Origin: Pseudomonadota bacterium
GTDB taxonomy: Bacteria; Pseudomonadota; Alphaproteobacteria; Micavibrionales; Micavibrionaceae
Length of the DNA: 64,000 bases
Direction of reading: 5' to 3'
Assembly (NCBI GenBank): GCA_029558635.1
Contig: JAKQEE010000314.1
Coordinates: forward strand, 1-64,000
Shown: positions 63,117 to 64,000 of the stretch, in pieces
Position numbering within the stretch: the stretch's first letter is position 1
Layout of the letters: every line of letters starts with the position of its first letter
The notes under the pieces: model-generated
Told to the model about the DNA's origin: nothing
Databases searched by the model: none
What the model saw: only the letters and a program-made list of their open reading frames with translations
Position numbers and translations under genes: made by a program

Positions 63117-64000
63117 CTATTGGGGCAATTCTATTCTGACCCGCAGCCCCCCCATCGGGCTTTTATCCAGTGTGATATGGCCGCCATGTGCGTGAACAAT
63201 ATCCTTTACAATCGGGAGCCCCAACCCCACCCCTCCGGTTGTGGTGTTGCGCGAATTATCGACGCGGTAAAACGGCTTGAAGACTTCCTCATAAAGTTCC
63301 GGCGGTATACCCGGGCCGTTATCGTCAATATTGATCGCGATGCTGCCCGTCTGTTTTTCAATTGTAATCTTGATTCCCGATCCGAATTTTTCGGCATTGC
63401 CGATCACGTTGGACAGGCAGCGTTCCAGCGCCAGGGGGCGGGCCACAATCCGGATATCCTCTTCCCCAATGAACTCGATCTCGGTTCCGTGGCGGCGGGT
63501 CTTTTCAACGATTTTGGTGATCAAGGATGTGAGGAAAATAGGCTCTCCCATCTCGCGTTCTTCGCCACGCACAAAATCGAGATAACTGTCGATCATGCGT
63601 TCCATATCGGTGACATCTTGTTTCAATGCCTTGACATCATCGCCTCCGTCCAAAAACGAGAGACCTAATTTCATGCGGGTGAGCGGCGTTCTAAGATCAT
63701 GCGAAATCCCGGCGAGCATCGCCGTGCGTTGTTCGATCTGGCGGGTGATGCGTTCGTGCATTTCAAGAAATGCCCGACCTGCCGCGCGGACTTCACGGGC
63801 GCCTTCAGGCTTGAAGGACAATATTTCACGACCCGTTCCCATGCGTTCGGCGGCCAGCGCCAGCCGTCTGATCGGGCGAATCTGGTTGCGCATGAATATT
63901 ACCGCAATCGAGAACAGAATGACGGAGCTTCCCCCCAGCCAGAGCAGGAAAATATATGCCGAAGACGAAAACAAACGGCGTTCTAGCGCCAGAATACGCA
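63117..64000 (-). CDS. EnvZ-like sensor histidine kinase (3' part)
   Basis: The C-terminal 293 residues of a kinase whose start lies beyond the right edge; the frame is open to the last base. A membrane helix (IFLLWLGGSSVILFSIAVIF) leads into a HAMP domain (MRNQIRPIRRLALAAERMG), then the phospho-His motif MLAGISHDLRTPLTRMKL, the N box NVIGNAEKFG, DDNGPGIP and VGLGLPIVKDIV. The GISHDLRTPLTR sequence and the HAMP order match EnvZ-type proteins. The partner regulator, often ompR-like, is expected upstream and outside the window. Confidence 0.92.
   Translation of the reverse strand, partial: RILALERRLFSSSAYIFLLWLGGSSVILFSIAVIFMRNQIRPIRRLALAAERMGTGREILSFKPEGAREVRAAGRAFLEMHERITRQIEQRTAMLAGISHDLRTPLTRMKLGLSFLDGGDDVKALKQDVTDMERMIDSYLDFVRGEEREMGEPIFLTSLITKIVEKTRRHGTEIEFIGEEDIRIVARPLALERCLSNVIGNAEKFGSGIKITIEKQTGSIAINIDDNGPGIPPELYEEVFKPFYRVDNSRNTTTGGVGLGLPIVKDIVHAHGGHITLDKSPMGGLRVRIELPQ

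Noticed and set aside
1..64000. CRISPR array
   Set aside because: No regularly spaced direct repeats of 25-40 bases were seen; the repeats in the adhesin gene are coding.

Overview
The window looks like chromosomal DNA of an alphaproteobacterium. Evidence: a PhaR-type polyhydroxyalkanoate (PHA) regulator, phasin, RHH_4-type ribbon-helix-helix protein, class I-like PHA gene set, GreB, SlyX, RecX, Hsp33 and a LapB-type type I secretion system, all with alphaproteobacterial-looking sequences and AGGAG-type ribosome sites. A Rhodospirillales- or Micavibrio-like lineage is a guess. Genes are packed tightly, with many 4-bp ATGA overlaps and several convergent pairs whose ends overlap.

Layout. 1-700: end of a small secreted-protein gene, then a tRNA-Ser(CGA) 3' remnant that resembles an attachment site, in AT-rich DNA. 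701-5026: a large inverse-autotransporter-type adhesin with a beta-helix passenger. 5312-6451: panD, a remnant of a repetitive adhesin, and a DUF3307 membrane protein. 6562-18013: a cNMP-binding EAL phosphodiesterase and a FecR/RTX-like secreted protein on the plus strand; opposite them a PEP-CTERM protein and an operon of tolC, ABC exporter, HlyD adaptor and CHASE2 adenylate cyclase. This reads as one surface-protein export and cyclic-nucleotide signalling region. 18101-25662: a TetR regulator with two operator palindromes, a DUF2339 membrane protein, a lipase-like hydrolase and an LplT-Aas phospholipid-recycling fusion.

25643-32502: a complete, overlapping histidine operon (trpR-like regulator, hisG, a hisC-hisB fusion, hisH, hisA, hisF, hisIE, hisD) with a palindrome in front of it. 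32728-40807: housekeeping genes (galU, AhpD-like, rhodanese, greB, nnrS, slyX, dus, tyrA, fumC) and an unknown gene paired with a ribbon-helix-helix gene. 40793-48323: an AsmA-like protein and the PHA cluster phaB, phaA, short phaC-like gene and phaR. 48380-54066: a PAS-GGDEF-EAL protein and a two-gene envelope operon (coiled-coil protein and double TcpQ-like protein). 54173-64000: prfB with a programmed frameshift, a DJ-1-like protein without the cysteine, an OmpA lipoprotein, hslO, an ABC-2 permease, recX, a PAS histidine kinase, a phasin and the 3' part of an EnvZ-like kinase.

The most interesting parts are the secretion/second-messenger region (6.5-18 kb), the histidine operon with its TrpR-family regulator and HisC-HisB fusion, and the uncharacterised envelope operon at 50.2-54.1 kb. 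All function calls come from reading motifs by eye; no database search was done.
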